A stretch of DNA of 64,000 nucleotides from DASUAS01 sp963750045. Its GTDB lineage: Bacteria; Actinomycetota; Acidimicrobiia; IMCC26256; DASPTH01. Below are positions 15,935 through 26,033 of the stretch, piece after piece. Under the pieces are notes generated by a model, which did not search any database, was not told the DNA's origin, and saw only the letters and a program-made list of their open reading frames with translations. Each line of letters starts with the position of its first letter. Positions within the stretch are counted from its first letter, which is position 1. Made by a program: the position numbers and the translations under genes. The DNA lies in contig CAVVPD010000007.1 in NCBI GenBank assembly GCA_963750045.1, positions 558,001 through 622,000 of the forward strand, read 5' to 3'.

Positions 15935-17235
15935 TCGGCCTCAACCACCGCACGGTGCCGGTCGGACTCCTCGAACGCATGGCAGTGGCGCCCGAGGCAC
16001 TCCCCAAGGCGCTGCAGTCGCTGGCGCGCTCCGAGCACCTCGCCGAGGTCGTGCTGCTGTCGACGTGCAACCGCACCGAGATCTACGCGCACGCCACGCT
16101 CTTCCACCCGGCCATGCAGGAGGTGCGCGACTTCCTCGCCGACTCCTCGGGCGTCGACCCCGACGAGTTCTCCGACCTCCTCTACACCTACCACGACGAC
16201 GCGGCCGTGGCGCACCTGTTCGGCGTGACCGCCGGCCTCGACTCGATGATCATCGGCGAGGGCGAGATCCTCGGCCAGGTCCGCGAGGCGTGGAACTCGG
16301 CCGAGCGGGAGTCGGCCAGCGGACCGATGCTCTCGCGCACCTTCCGTCACGCCATCGAGGTGGGCAAGCGGTCCCGGACCGAGACCGCCATCGGCCGGCA
16401 CACGGTGTCGGTGTCGTCCGCGGCGGTGGCGCTGGCCACCAGCCGCCTGGGCTCGCTCGACGACCGGCGCGTGCTCGTGCTCGGCGCGGGCAGCATGGGC
16501 GAGGGCATGGCGCTGGCGCTGGCCGGTGCGGGCGTGCGAGAGATCGTCGTGGCCAACCGCACGGCGACGCGCGCGGAGGAGCTGGCGAAGCGCGTCGGCG
16601 GACGCGCCATCACCCTCGACGAGATCCCCGACTCGCTGCTCGCGTGCGACGTGCTGCTCGCGTCGACCGGCGCGCAGGACCTGCTCGTCGAGCGCAGCGA
16701 CGTCGAAGCCGTGATGATGGCGCGGTCGGGGCGCGCGCTCCTCGTCGTCGACATCGGCGTGCCCCGCAACATCGATCCCGGTGCCGGCGAGGTGTTCGGC
16801 GTGACGCTCCTCGATATCGACGACCTCCGCGCGTTCGGTGAGCAGTCCCTCGCGCAGCGCCGCCAGGAGATCGGTCATGTACGGGAGATCATCAACGACG
16901 AGCTCGACCGTCACCGCATGGACCGCACCGCTCGCGAGGTCGCTCCGATCATCACCTCGTTGCGCGCCCACGCCGACGACGTGCGCGCCGCCGAGATCGA
17001 GCGACACCGCAACAAGCTCGACGCGCTCGATCCCGCCGCACGTGACGCGGTCGAACAGCTCGCCCGGAGCATCGTCAACAAGCTCCTCCACGAGCCGACC
17101 GTCCGGATCAAGGAGGCCGCCGGCAGCGCGCGCGGCGAGCTCTACGCCGACGCCCTCGTCGAGCTGTTCGGCCTGCCCGAGCCCGAGCCCGAGCTGGCTG
17201 CCGACGACGACGCTGATCCTGGCCCTCGCGACTGA
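15919..17235 (+). CDS. hemA: Glutamyl-tRNA reductase
   Basis: First step of C5 tetrapyrrole synthesis: NADPH-dependent reduction of glutamyl-tRNA to glutamate-1-semialdehyde. 438 residues. The catalytic cysteine is C50 in LLSTCNRTEIYA. GLDSMIIGEGEILGQV is near 107-122, and the NADPH Rossmann motif VLVLGAGSMGEGMA is near 185-200. A C-terminal dimerisation helix ends in an acidic tail. It starts at an ATG inside the last codons of the upstream gene (16-nt overlap) and its stop shares a base with the hemC start. Confidence 0.95.
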   Translation: MSLVVVGLNHRTVPVGLLERMAVAPEALPKALQSLARSEHLAEVVLLSTCNRTEIYAHATLFHPAMQEVRDFLADSSGVDPDEFSDLLYTYHDDAAVAHLFGVTAGLDSMIIGEGEILGQVREAWNSAERESASGPMLSRTFRHAIEVGKRSRTETAIGRHTVSVSSAAVALATSRLGSLDDRRVLVLGAGSMGEGMALALAGAGVREIVVANRTATRAEELAKRVGGRAITLDEIPDSLLACDVLLASTGAQDLLVERSDVEAVMMARSGRALLVVDIGVPRNIDPGAGEVFGVTLLDIDDLRAFGEQSLAQRRQEIGHVREIINDELDRHRMDRTAREVAPIITSLRAHADDVRAAEIERHRNKLDALDPAARDAVEQLARSIVNKLLHEPTVRIKEAAGSARGELYADALVELFGLPEPEPELAADDDADPGPRD

Positions 17236-18132
17236 TGCCGCGCCCGCTGCGCGTGGCAACGCGCGGCAGCGAGCTGGCGCGGTGGCAGGCCGCCCGGGTC
17301 GCGACGCTGCTCGGAGACGACGTCGAGTTGGTGATCGTCACCACCAGCGGTGACTCGCGCACCGACGTGCCCATCCACGCGGTCGGCGGCACCGGAATCT
17401 TCGTCAAGGAGGTGCAGCAGGCCGTGCTCGACGGCCGCGCCGACCTCGCGGTGCACTCGGCCAAGGACCTGCCGGCGTCGGGGGCGCCCGACGGCATCGT
17501 GCTCGTCGCCGTCCCCGAACGCGCCGACCCTCGCGACGCGCTCGTGGGGTCGACCCTCGCCGCACTCCCCGCCGGTGCGCGCATCGGCACCGGCTCGGTC
17601 CGTCGGCGGGTGCAGCTCGCTGCGCTCCGGCCCGACCTCACCTTCGCCGAGCTCCGGGGCAACGTACCGACGCGGTTGGAGCGGGCGGTCGACTTCGACG
17701 CCGTCGTGGTCGCCGCCGCCGCGCTCGAGCGGCTCGGCCACGCCGAGCGGGCCACCGAGCTCCTCGAGCCCTCGGTCATGCTGCCCCAGGTGGGCCAGGG
17801 CGCGCTGGCGGTCGAGTGCCGGACCGACGACGCCGAGACCCGGGAACGACTTGCCGCCATCGACGACACCCGGGCCCACGCCGCGGTCGGCGCGGAGCGG
17901 GCGTTCCTCGCGCGAGCTGGGTGGCGGCTGCGACCTCCCGGTGGGCGCGCTGGCGACCGTCGACGGCGGTGAGGTCGTCATCGTCGCCCTCCTCGCGTCG
18001 ACCGATGGGCACGTGGTGCTGCGGGCCACCGCCCACGCCACCAGCCCCGTGACCGCGGGGACCGACGTCGCCGCCGACCTGCTCGCCCGGGGCGGGCGCT
18101 CGCTCTTCGACGACTGGGCCGGGCCGGCGTGA
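17235..18132 (+). CDS. hemC: Porphobilinogen deaminase (hydroxymethylbilane synthase), frame broken near 17913
   Basis: Polymerises four porphobilinogen units into hydroxymethylbilane; about 298 residues when the frame is joined. Visible blocks are RVATRGSELARWQA, HSAKDLPAS, GTGSVRRRVQLAALRPDL, LRGNVPTRLE and LPQVGQGALAVECR. The cofactor cysteine lies in LGGGCDLPVGA, which is in the +1 frame after an extra base at about 17913 (after CTCGCG). The intact cofactor loop and normal total length argue for a read or assembly error. The stop overlaps the next start as GTGA. Confidence 0.92.
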
Positions 18133-19609
18133 CCGTCTACCTGGTGGGCGCCGGGCCCGGAGACCCTGGCCTCCTGACCGTGCGCGGGGCCGAGCTGCTC
18201 GCTCGGGCCGACGTGGTGGTGTACGACCGCCTCGCGTCGCCGACGCTGCTCGCGCTCGCTCCGGCCGGCGCCGAGCTGATCACCGCGGGCAAGGCGCCCG
18301 GGCAGGTCGACCTCACCCAGGAGCAGATCAACCAGGTGCTGGTCGAGACCGGGGCCCGCGCCGAGTGCGTCGTGCGGCTCAAAGGCGGGGACCCGTTCGT
18401 GTTCGGGCGCGGCGGCGAGGAGGCCGAGGCCCTCGCGGGCGCCGGGATCCCCTTCGAGGTCGTGCCCGGCATCACCAGCGCCATCGGTGCCGCGGCCTAC
18501 GCCGGCATCCCGGTGACCCACCGGGGCGTGTCGACCCACTTCACCGTCGTCACCGGCCACGAGGACCCGGACAAGGCGCGCACCGACGTCGACTGGGACG
18601 CGCTCGCCGCGCGTCGGCGGCACCGTGGTGATCCTCATGGGTGCGGGTCGCATCGGTGAGATCGCCCGCCGGCTGATCGCCGGTGGGCGCGCACCGACGA
18701 CGCCCGTCGCTGCGGTGCGCAACGGGACGCGGCCCGACCAGGAGACCGTGCGGGCCACGCTCGCGACCATCGCCGAGGCCGGCGTCCACGCGCCGAGCGC
18801 GATCGTGGTGGGCGACGTCGCCGGGCTCGACCTGCGGTGGTTCGAGGCCCGGCCACTGTTCGGGCGATCGGTCGTGGTCACGCGGGCGCGCGAGCAGGCC
18901 AGCGAGCTGCGGGGCCGGCTCGAGGCGCTCGGCGCCGATGTCATCGAGCTGCCGGCGATCGCGATCGAGCCCGTCGACGTCGCCGTGCCCGACCTCGGCG
19001 CATACGAGTGGGTCGTGTTCACCTCGGCCAACGGCGTCCGCGCCTTCTTCGAGCGGGGCCTCGCGGCCGTCGCGCTCGACACCCGGGCGTTCGCCGGAGT
19101 GCGCGTCGCCGCCATCGGGCCCGGCACCGCGCGCGAGCTGTCGGCCCGGGGCCTCCGCGCCGATCTGCTCCCCGAGCGCTTCGTCGCCGAATCGCTGCTG
19201 GAAGCGTTCCCGCCCCCGGGCACCGGCGGCGCGCGGGTGCTCATCGCCCGCGCCGAACACGCGCGCGACGTGCTCCCGGATGGACTCGGTGCACGCGGCT
19301 ACGTGGTCGACGTGCTCCCCGTCTACCGGACCGTGCGGGCCACACCGGATCCCGCCGCGGTCGCGCGCGGTCCGCGCCGGGAAAGTGGACGCGATCACGT
19401 TCACGTCGTCGTCCACCGTCGACAACCTCTGCGAGGTCGTGGGTCCGCTGCCCGACCCTCAACCACTCGTGGTGTCGATCGGCCCGGTGACCTCGGCGAC
19501 CGCGGTCGCCCGCGGCCTGCGCGTCGACGCCGAAGCCACCGACCACACCATCGACGGCGTCGTCGCCACGCTCCTCGCCCGTCTCGGCGTGGACCGCGCG
19601 TCGTGGTGA
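18129..19609 (+). CDS. CobA-HemD fusion: uroporphyrinogen-III C-methyltransferase / uroporphyrinogen-III synthase, two frame breaks
   Basis: About 492 residues after joining. The N-terminal half is an SAM-dependent methyltransferase making precorrin-2: VYLVGAGPGDPGLLTVRG, VVRLKGGDPFVFGRGGEEAE, VVPGITSAIGAAAYAGIPVTHRG and VVILMGAGRIGEIA. The C-terminal half is HemD, cyclising hydroxymethylbilane: VVVTRAREQASELRGRLEALG, VVFTSANGVRAFF, AIGPGTARELSARGL and ITFTSSSTVDNL. Single extra bases after GCCGCG (about 18612) and GTCGCG (about 19366) break the frame once in each half. The family continues unbroken in the shifted frame both times. This fused form is common in actinobacteria. Confidence 0.9.
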
Positions 19610-19637
19610 CGGGAGTCGCGCCGAATCGGGTGACGGG

Positions 19638-19643
19638 TAGCAT
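19638..19643 (+). promoter_or_regulatory. -10 box of hemB (leaderless)
   Basis: TAGCAT, 6 nt before the hemB GTG at 19650. It gives hemB-hemL their own promoter inside the hem cluster. Confidence 0.5.
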
Positions 19644-19649
19644 CGGGGC

Positions 19650-20627
19650 GTGACGTTTCCCGAGCGGCGCATGCGCCGGTTGCGGCGCACTCCCGCGCTT
19701 CGCCGCCTCGTCGCCGAGGCCCGGCTCTCGGTCGACGACCTGGTCGCGCCGTTCTTCGTGAAGGCGGGCATCGACCGACCGGAGCCGGTGGTCTCGATGC
19801 CGGGAGTGTTCCAGCACACCCAGGAGAGCCTCCGCAAGGAGGTGCACGCCCTCGTCGACCTCGGCGTGCCCGCGGTCATCCTCTTCGGCGTGCCCGCGGT
19901 GAAGGACGCCCGCGGCTCGGGCGCCGACGATCCCGACGGGGTCGTGCAGGTCGCGCTGCGGAACCTCCGCGACGAGGTGGGCGACGCGCTCGTGCTCATG
20001 GCCGACGACTGCCTCGACGAGTACACCGACCACGGCCACTGCGGCCTCCTCACCGACGCCGGCGACGTCGACAACGACTCCACGCTCGAGCGCTACGCCT
20101 CGATCGCGGTCGCGCAGGCCGACGCCGGCGCCGACGTGATCGCCCCGTCGGGGATGATGGACGGCCAGGTCGCCGCTATCCGGGCCGCGCTCGACACGTC
20201 GAGCCACGCCGAGACCGCGATCCTGTCCTACTCGGCCAAGTACGCGTCGGCGCTCTACGGCCCGTTCCGCGACGCCGCCGAGTGCGCGCCGCAGTTCGGG
20301 GATCGTCGCGGCTACCAGATGGACCCTCCGAACGCGCGGGAAGCGCTCGACGAGACCGCGCTCGACATCGCCGAAGGCGCCGACATGGTGATGGTCAAGC
20401 CGGCCCTGCCGTACCTCGACGTGGTGAGCGCGTTGCGAGCGTCGTTCGACGTACCCGTGGCGGCGTACCACGTGAGCGGCGAGTACGCGATGTTGAAGGC
20501 CGCCGCTCAGAACGGCTGGCTCGACGGCGACGCCGCGGCCCTCGAGACCCTCGCGTCGATCAAGCGGGCCGGCGCCGACTTCGTGCTCACCTATCTCGCA
20601 CGCGAAGTCGCCGAACGCCTCTCGTGA
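19650..20627 (+). CDS. hemB: Delta-aminolevulinic acid dehydratase (porphobilinogen synthase)
   Basis: Condenses two 5-aminolevulinate molecules to porphobilinogen; 325 residues. The metal-site segment reads DDCLDEYTDHGHCGLL, in which part of the classical zinc cysteine triad is replaced by Asp, as in other actinobacterial enzymes that use Mg. Active-site lysines are in LSYSAKYASALYGPFRDAA and VMVKPALPYLDVV. The GTG start follows a -10 box at leaderless spacing. The stop overlaps hemL as GTGA. Confidence 0.95.
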   Translation: MTFPERRMRRLRRTPALRRLVAEARLSVDDLVAPFFVKAGIDRPEPVVSMPGVFQHTQESLRKEVHALVDLGVPAVILFGVPAVKDARGSGADDPDGVVQVALRNLRDEVGDALVLMADDCLDEYTDHGHCGLLTDAGDVDNDSTLERYASIAVAQADAGADVIAPSGMMDGQVAAIRAALDTSSHAETAILSYSAKYASALYGPFRDAAECAPQFGDRRGYQMDPPNAREALDETALDIAEGADMVMVKPALPYLDVVSALRASFDVPVAAYHVSGEYAMLKAAAQNGWLDGDAAALETLASIKRAGADFVLTYLAREVAERLS

Positions 20628-21877
20628 GCGCGCTCTACGAACGCGCCCTCGCGTGCATTCCGGGGGGGGTCGACTCGCCGGTCCGCTCCTTCTCGTCGGT
20701 CGGGGGGGAGCCGTTCTTCGTCGCGTCGGCCGACGGCGCGCACCTCGTCGACACCGACGGCCGGCGCATGATCGACTACGTGCAGTCGTGGGGGGCGTCG
20801 ATCCTCGGTCATGCGCATCCCGCCGTGGTCGAGGCCGTCCAGCGCGCCGCGGCCGCGGGGACGTCCTACGGTGCGCCCACCGAGCGCGAGGTCGAGCTCG
20901 CCGAGGCGATCGCCGCACGCGTCCCGTCGGTCGACAAGGTGCGGTTGGTCTCGTCGGGCACCGAAGCGGCGATGACCGCGGTCCGCCTGGCCCGGGGCGC
21001 GACCGGCCGGGCGAAGATCCTGAAGTTCGCCGGCTGCTACCACGGGCACGTCGACTCGTTGCTGGTCGCGGCGGGAAGCGGCGTCGCCACCCTCGGCCTG
21101 CCCGGCTCGGCCGGCGTCACCGAGGGGACCGTGGCCGACACCGTCGTGGTCCCCTACAACGACGAGGCCGCGCTCGACGCCGCGTTCGACCGCTACGGCG
21201 ACGACCTCGCCGCCGTGCTCGTGGAACCGGTCGCCGCCAACATGGGCCTCGTGCCGCCCGCCGAAGGCTTCCTCGCCGGTCTGCGGCGGCGCTGCACCGA
21301 CGCCGGCGCGCTCCTCGTGTGCGACGAGGTGATCACCGGCTTCCGCCTCGGGCCCGACGGCGCCCAGGGCCGCTACGGCATCGCGCCCGACCTCTCGATG
21401 TTCGGGAAGGTGCTCGGCGGTGGGCTCCCCCTCGCCGCGCTGGGCGGACGGGCCGAGATCATGGACCACCTCGCGCCGCTCGGCCCCGTCTACCAGGCCG
21501 GCACCCTCAGCGGGAACCCCCTCGCCACCGCGGCCGGCCTCGCCGTCCTCGCCGAGCTCGACGACGCTGCGTACGCAACCCTCACCGCCAAGGCCACCCG
21601 CTTCGCCGACGGCCTGTCGAGGGCCCTCCCCGACGCCCGGATCACGCAGGTCCAGACCCTCACCGGCGTGTTCTTCGGCCCGAACCCCGTCACCGACTAC
21701 GAAACGGCCCGACGGGCCGACCACGAGGCCTACGCGCGCTTCTTCCACGCCATGCTCGACCGCGGCGTCTTCCTCGCCCCCAGCGGCTACGAGACGCTCT
21801 TCGTCTCCCTCGCCCACACCGACGACGTCATCGACGAGACGATCCAGGCCGCACGCGGGGCATCCGGCTCCGCGTAG
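20624..21877 (+). CDS. hemL: Glutamate-1-semialdehyde 2,1-aminomutase
   Basis: PLP enzyme that isomerises glutamate-1-semialdehyde to 5-aminolevulinate, acting between HemA and HemB; 417 residues. The family N-terminus IPGGVDSPVRSF, the phosphate loop VSSGTEAAMTAVRLARG, YHGHVDSLLVAAGSG, the PLP Asp segment LLVCDEVITGFRLG and the Schiff-base lysine in MFGKVLGGGLPLAALGG are present. The GTG at 20624 is chosen because it overlaps the hemB stop and yields the conserved N-terminus. It ends 25 bp from the convergent cytochrome cluster. Confidence 0.95.
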   Translation: MSALYERALACIPGGVDSPVRSFSSVGGEPFFVASADGAHLVDTDGRRMIDYVQSWGASILGHAHPAVVEAVQRAAAAGTSYGAPTEREVELAEAIAARVPSVDKVRLVSSGTEAAMTAVRLARGATGRAKILKFAGCYHGHVDSLLVAAGSGVATLGLPGSAGVTEGTVADTVVVPYNDEAALDAAFDRYGDDLAAVLVEPVAANMGLVPPAEGFLAGLRRRCTDAGALLVCDEVITGFRLGPDGAQGRYGIAPDLSMFGKVLGGGLPLAALGGRAEIMDHLAPLGPVYQAGTLSGNPLATAAGLAVLAELDDAAYATLTAKATRFADGLSRALPDARITQVQTLTGVFFGPNPVTDYETARRADHEAYARFFHAMLDRGVFLAPSGYETLFVSLAHTDDVIDETIQAARGASGSA

Positions 21878-21902
21878 GGCGCGACCGCGGCGAGACGAGG
21901 GG

Positions 21903-22142
21903 CTACGGCTGGGACTCGTCGTCGTGCGGCAGACGGTTCCGGCGCACGTGATCCATGTAGAACAACGAACCGAAGATGATGGCGACCATCACCGCCATGA
22001 GCACGAAGGCGAGACCGCCGGAGCCGTCCCCCTCCCTGCCCGCGTCGACCAGCTGCTGCGCCGACGCCGGCGCCGTCAACGCGAGCAACGCGCCGACCGT
22101 GCAGAGCCCGAGACCGAGCAGCATGCGGATCCGTCGCAACAT
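21903..22142 (-). CDS. 79-residue membrane protein at the end of the cytochrome bc cluster
   Basis: A signal peptide-like N-terminus (LLGLGLCTVGALLALTAPASA) is followed by a short Gly/Asp/Ser linker and a membrane helix (GGLAFVLMAVMVAIIFGSLFY) with a charged C-terminus (DHVRRNRLPHDDESQP). It starts 2 nt after the previous gene and is the last of eight tightly spaced minus-strand genes for a quinol-oxidising complex. It is most likely a small structural or assembly subunit. No family is recognised. Confidence 0.65.
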   Translation of the reverse strand: MLRRIRMLLGLGLCTVGALLALTAPASAQQLVDAGREGDGSGGLAFVLMAVMVAIIFGSLFYMDHVRRNRLPHDDESQP

Positions 22143-22144
22143 CG

Positions 22145-22982
22145 TCACACCTTCGCCAGTTCGGAGTCGTCCCTGTCGGGCACCGCCGCGGGGCCGGCCT
22201 TCGCGGCCTCGATCGCCATCTCGTCCTTCTCCCGCCAGTGCAACCCGAGCAGGCCGAGCCCGAAGAGGATCGCCGGAGATCGCGAACACGATGAACGGCG
22301 GCAGTCGCAAGGTTCCGTAGTCGTACTGCAGGACCACGAAACCCTGCTTCGCGTCGGCGCCGCTGGCGCACTCGGGCGGCAACGGTGGCAGCCCGAACGT
22401 CTGGTCCTGCACTGCCGTCGCGCAGTACTCGACCACGGCGTACCGGTTCGAGTGGTTGAACTCACCCTTGTAGAACTGCGGATCGCTCCCGCCGACCGAG
22501 TAGGTCTCGAGGACCATGAAGTCCGTCACGCTGTTGAACTGGGCGTAGCGGTTGTCGTTCGGCGTGACCTTGACGGTGGCGGTCGACAGCTTGGTGATGA
22601 GCGCGGCGTCCACCGAAGCCAGCACGTTCGACGCCTCGGAGTCGGAGGCCTTGTTCTTCGGGACCGCGATGTCACGCACGGCGGCGGTCTTCGCGTTCTT
22701 GACGTCCGGCACGACCTCGACCACCTTCCACGAGGCCACCCGCCCCTTGGGCGACTCCAGGGGGGACGCCGTGGTCAGCCAGAGCAGGCTCATGATGCAC
22801 ATGAACCCGGTGAGGCAGGTGAAGGCCACCAGGAAGCCGAGGCGGGCACCGAGGTTGGTGCCGAGCAGCAGGTAGATGGAGCCGCAGAAGAGGCCGACGC
22901 CGGCCACCACGACGAGCACGCCGAGGATCGTCGGATACCAGATGCTCGCGTTGACGAGGGAGTCTGCGAAGGTCAGGGGCAC
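22145..22982 (-). CDS. Three-helix membrane protein of the cytochrome bc cluster, frame broken near 22275
   Basis: About 278 residues. Two N-terminal membrane helices (around 14-36 and 46-68) are followed by a large, probably extracytoplasmic domain (about 72-245), and one C-terminal helix ends in ILFGLGLLGLHW with a charged tail. One extra base near 22275 breaks the frame just before that last helix; the helix and the stop at 22145 are in the next frame. GTG start at 22982. No known family is recognised. Its position between qcrC and the 79-residue protein suggests an accessory subunit of the complex. Confidence 0.65.
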
Positions 22983-22995
22983 GTCGTCGGTTCTC

Positions 22996-24249
22996 CTACA
23001 GCGATCGCTCGTAGGCCATGATCGCCTCGATCTGGGTCTTCGACAACACGGCGCCGAAGTGCGGCATCCGGCCGGACGAGATTCCCCGGTTCCCGTACGC
23101 CTCGTTGGCGGGGACGCCTGCGCTGATCCAGAGGAGGAGCTCGGCCTCGCCGTTCGGTGGCGGGAACTGCGCGTTCACGTCCCCGTTGGTCAGGTTGGGG
23201 CCGTACGCACCGCCGCCCATCGAGCCGGGCGGCGGGTTGGCCTCGGGGTTGGCCGGGTCGAAGTACGACCAGCCGCGGGTGTGGCAGCGCGCACAGTTGT
23301 TCATGAAGAGGATCTGCCCCTCGGTGGCCGACCGGGTGGTGTCCAGCCACGCCTGCGCCACGCCGAGCTCATCCTGCTTCTCCGTCACGACCTCCTGGTA
23401 GGTCGCGATCTGCTGCGGGTCGGTCTGCGCCGCGAGCTCGGTCTGGGCCGTGTCGAGCGCCGCCTGCGCGTCGGCGACCCACTTGACTGCCGCGGCCTCG
23501 GTGGCGGGCTTGGCCAGCGTCTTGGAGAGGGACCCGGCGTCGGTGGCGGCACCGGCCATCGCCTTCGTCGGCGTGGTGGCGAGGCTCTCGACGTAGTTGA
23601 CGAGGTCCTGGATGCTCTGCTGCTGGAGCGCGCCCTTCCCGGACGCGACACCCCACGCGGGCATGGGCGTACCCGGTCGACCGTACGTGATGATCTGCGT
23701 CAGTTGCGCACGCGAGTAGCGCAGCCCGGCGAGCGTGAGGTTCGGCGCCGCCCACGCGACCTGGCGGGGCAGGCAGTAGGGCTCCTTCGCCGCGAGCTCC
23801 GCGGTCAGCGTCGCGTTCGGGTCACACCGGGGGTCCTCGCTCTTGACCACGAAGGTCGCCGTACCTCCGCCCGCATCGGCGCCGTGGCAGTTCGCGCAGA
23901 GCAGCGAGACGGTGCTGTTGTAGTTCTTCGACTGGTCGTTGGCGAACAGCACGGCGCCGCGCTCGACCGACCGCTCGTGGAAGCTCGAGGCCGCCGCGTT
24001 CTCACGGAAGGGCTCCCAGATGAAATAGGCGAGCAGGGCGAGGACGACGACCACGAGCGCGATGAGCGAGACGCCGAGGACGCGTTCGAGGTGCGCGCCT
24101 TCGAGGACGCCATCGTCGAAGAAGGGTGTGAGGTTCTCAGGTGCGGGTTCCTGATTGCGCTTGAGCCTCAGGACGCGAAGCGCGATGAACCCCAGCAACC
24201 CCGCGATCGCCGCGGCGTTGAGGAGGATCAGGACGGTACGGAAGTTCAT
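22996..24249 (-). CDS. qcrC: Dihaem cytochrome c subunit of the bc complex
   Basis: Electron carrier from the Rieske protein toward a terminal oxidase; 417 residues. Two hydrophobic N-terminal segments (about 5-28 and 58-78) anchor it. Two haem c sites follow: CANCH at 118-122 with a likely axial Met in PMPAWG (M196), and CARCH at 319-323 with a likely Met in RMPHFG. The two domains are separated by an unusually long Ala/Thr/Gln-rich helical linker (about 225-300). Actinobacterial QcrC is also dihaem, but this domain spacing and the double N-terminal anchor are unlike the usual protein, so the symbol is provisional. Confidence 0.82.
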   Translation of the reverse strand: MNFRTVLILLNAAAIAGLLGFIALRVLRLKRNQEPAPENLTPFFDDGVLEGAHLERVLGVSLIALVVVVLALLAYFIWEPFRENAAASSFHERSVERGAVLFANDQSKNYNSTVSLLCANCHGADAGGGTATFVVKSEDPRCDPNATLTAELAAKEPYCLPRQVAWAAPNLTLAGLRYSRAQLTQIITYGRPGTPMPAWGVASGKGALQQQSIQDLVNYVESLATTPTKAMAGAATDAGSLSKTLAKPATEAAAVKWVADAQAALDTAQTELAAQTDPQQIATYQEVVTEKQDELGVAQAWLDTTRSATEGQILFMNNCARCHTRGWSYFDPANPEANPPPGSMGGGAYGPNLTNGDVNAQFPPPNGEAELLLWISAGVPANEAYGNRGISSGRMPHFGAVLSKTQIEAIMAYERSL

Positions 24250-24291
24250 GCGAGCTGGGCTCCGGGGCGCGCGGGGGCCGGGTCGGGATCG

Positions 24292-25162
24292 TTACACACA
24301 GAGCGGGCCTGCTGGACTCTGGTTGATGGTGTCGGTGCCGATGGGCGGGCCCAACACCAGGTTCCCGGTGTCGACGACGATGTTGCCGCCCGACACCTCG
24401 AACACGAACCGGTCGAGGCCGCGTGGTGCGGGCCCCCCGACCTTCTCGCCCACCTCGTTGTACTTCGAGCCGTGGCACGGGCACTCGAACCACTGTGAGC
24501 TCTGGCACCAGGGCACGCGGCACCCGAGGTGCACGCACTTCTGGTACAACGCGACGTACCCGGCTTCCATCCCGGCGAGGACCGACGGCGTGTACGCGGT
24601 GACCTTCTTCGCGGCCGGGAGGGCGGACTTCGGGTAGGCGACGATGTAGGTCTTGGCCGTCGCGTTGTAGAACGGCTGCTTGTTGCCGAACGCGGTCTTG
24701 GCGTCGGCTTCCGAGCCCACCACGACCTTGCCGCCGAAGCCCGTACTGGCGCCGGGCCAGAGGAAGGCCAGGACCGCGACACCGAAGGCACCGAGACCGA
24801 GGCCCGAGCCGGCGAGGATCGAACGGTTGAAGAACTGCCGGCGGGTGACCCCGAGCTCCTCGAGGTCGACCGGCTCGTAGACCGCGGGCGTGCTCGAGTC
24901 CGCGGGCACCGGCACGGCCGAACCACCCGACTCGATGGCCTTGCGCGCTTCGTCGGCGCGCGACCGGCCTTCGGCGGCGCCCTCGGCGACGGTGGCTTCG
25001 TCGTCCGGGGCCGCGGCTTCCGCGACGGTGGACCCACCCGCGGCCTCGTCGCGCTTGCGCGTCTCCCGGCTCAAGCGCCCGGTGGTCGCGCGAGCGGGCC
25101 GTCACCAGGAGGCCCACGACCGCGAGGGCCACGACCGCGACGATTGCAATGGCGATACCCAC
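24292..25162 (-). CDS. qcrA: Rieske [2Fe-2S] protein of the bc complex, frame broken near 25089
   Basis: Accepts the first electron from quinol; about 289 residues. The N-terminal helix MGIAIAIVAVVALAVVGLLV from the GTG at 25162 is joined to the rest across one extra base near 25089. A charged region, a second helix (SILAGSGLGLGAFGVAVLAFLW) and the Rieske fold follow. The cluster ligands are CVHLGC (Cys, His) and CPCHGS (Cys, His), with the extra disulfide cysteine in VPWC. A shorter protein starting after the break would keep the cluster but lose the first helix. It follows the cytochrome b C-terminal subunit. Confidence 0.87.
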
Positions 25163-25171
25163 GACTGGCTC

Positions 25172-26018
25172 CTACAGCTCGAAGAAGATCCCGTCCTTCC
25201 AGGGCAGGATGAAGTTGAAGCCGGGGCCCCGGAAGAACGAACCGAGAATGACGAGGATTGACCACATCATCACGAAGATGGTGAAGATGGCGATGGCGAA
25301 CTTGCGGTCCTTGGGCTTGGTCGACGGGTTCTTGTCGACGAACGGCGCCACCATGAGCAGGACGAGTCCCATGCCCGGGACCAGCACGCCGGCGATCTGC
25401 GGGTTGAACATGGTGAGCAGTTCCTGCAACCCGAGGAAGTACCACGGTGCCTTCGAGGGGTTGGGCGTCTTGTTGAAGTCGGCGAGGCCGAGCAGCGGCG
25501 CCCGCACCAGCGCCGAGAAGATGGTGACCGCGGCGAGCACGATCAGGATCGAGGCGAACTCGATCACGAGGAGGTGGGGCCAGGTGTGCACCTTGTCCTG
25601 GGCCTCGGCCCGCGGTCTGCTGGATCGATCCCGACTTGACCACCGTGAGCAGCCGCTGCGTGTGACCGCCGGGCCCGGTGGTCGTGGGCGCCGGCAACGT
25701 GGCCGTGGCGGCAGCCGCTGCGCCGGTACCGGCCGCGGCGACGTCGCCCCCTCCGCCACCCGCGGCGGCGCGGCGACGCTTGGCTCGCTCGAGCAGGTGG
25801 GCCGGGATCTTGGTGCCGCTCTCGGTGGTGGCGTCCTCGGCCGCCTCCGGGGCGGCCGCGGCGGGCGCTTCCGCGGCGGGCGCGTCGGCCGTGGCCTCGG
25901 CGGGCGCTTCCGCGGCGGGCGCTTCCGCCTCGCCGCCCTCTTCGCCGGGGACGGGCAAGCCGAGCGCCTTGCGGCGCTCCTTGCTCCGCTGGAGGAGGTG
26001 TTCGGGGATGTCGACCAT
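25172..26018 (-). CDS. Cytochrome b C-terminal subunit (subunit IV type) with long N-terminal extension, frame broken near 25610
   Basis: About 281 residues. The C-terminal half resembles subunit IV of b6f-type complexes: WPHLLVIEFASILIVLAAVT, then the quinol-site region NPSKAPWYFLGLQELL (PEWY-loop equivalent PWYF), and two further helices. The first 135 residues are an extension of Ala/Pro/Glu low complexity that holds two copies of a motif IPxHLLxRxKxRR (residues 4-16 and 71-83). One extra base near 25610, after ACCGCG, separates extension and membrane part. It follows the separate cytochrome b gene by 15 bp, so cytochrome b is split. Confidence 0.85.
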
Positions 26019-26033
26019 GGTGCTCTCCCCTCT

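Noticed and set aside
24137..25162. A separate small membrane protein upstream of the Rieske protein
   Set aside because: The hydrophobic N-terminus continues into the Rieske sequence once one base near 25089 is removed, so it is better read as the Rieske protein's first helix.
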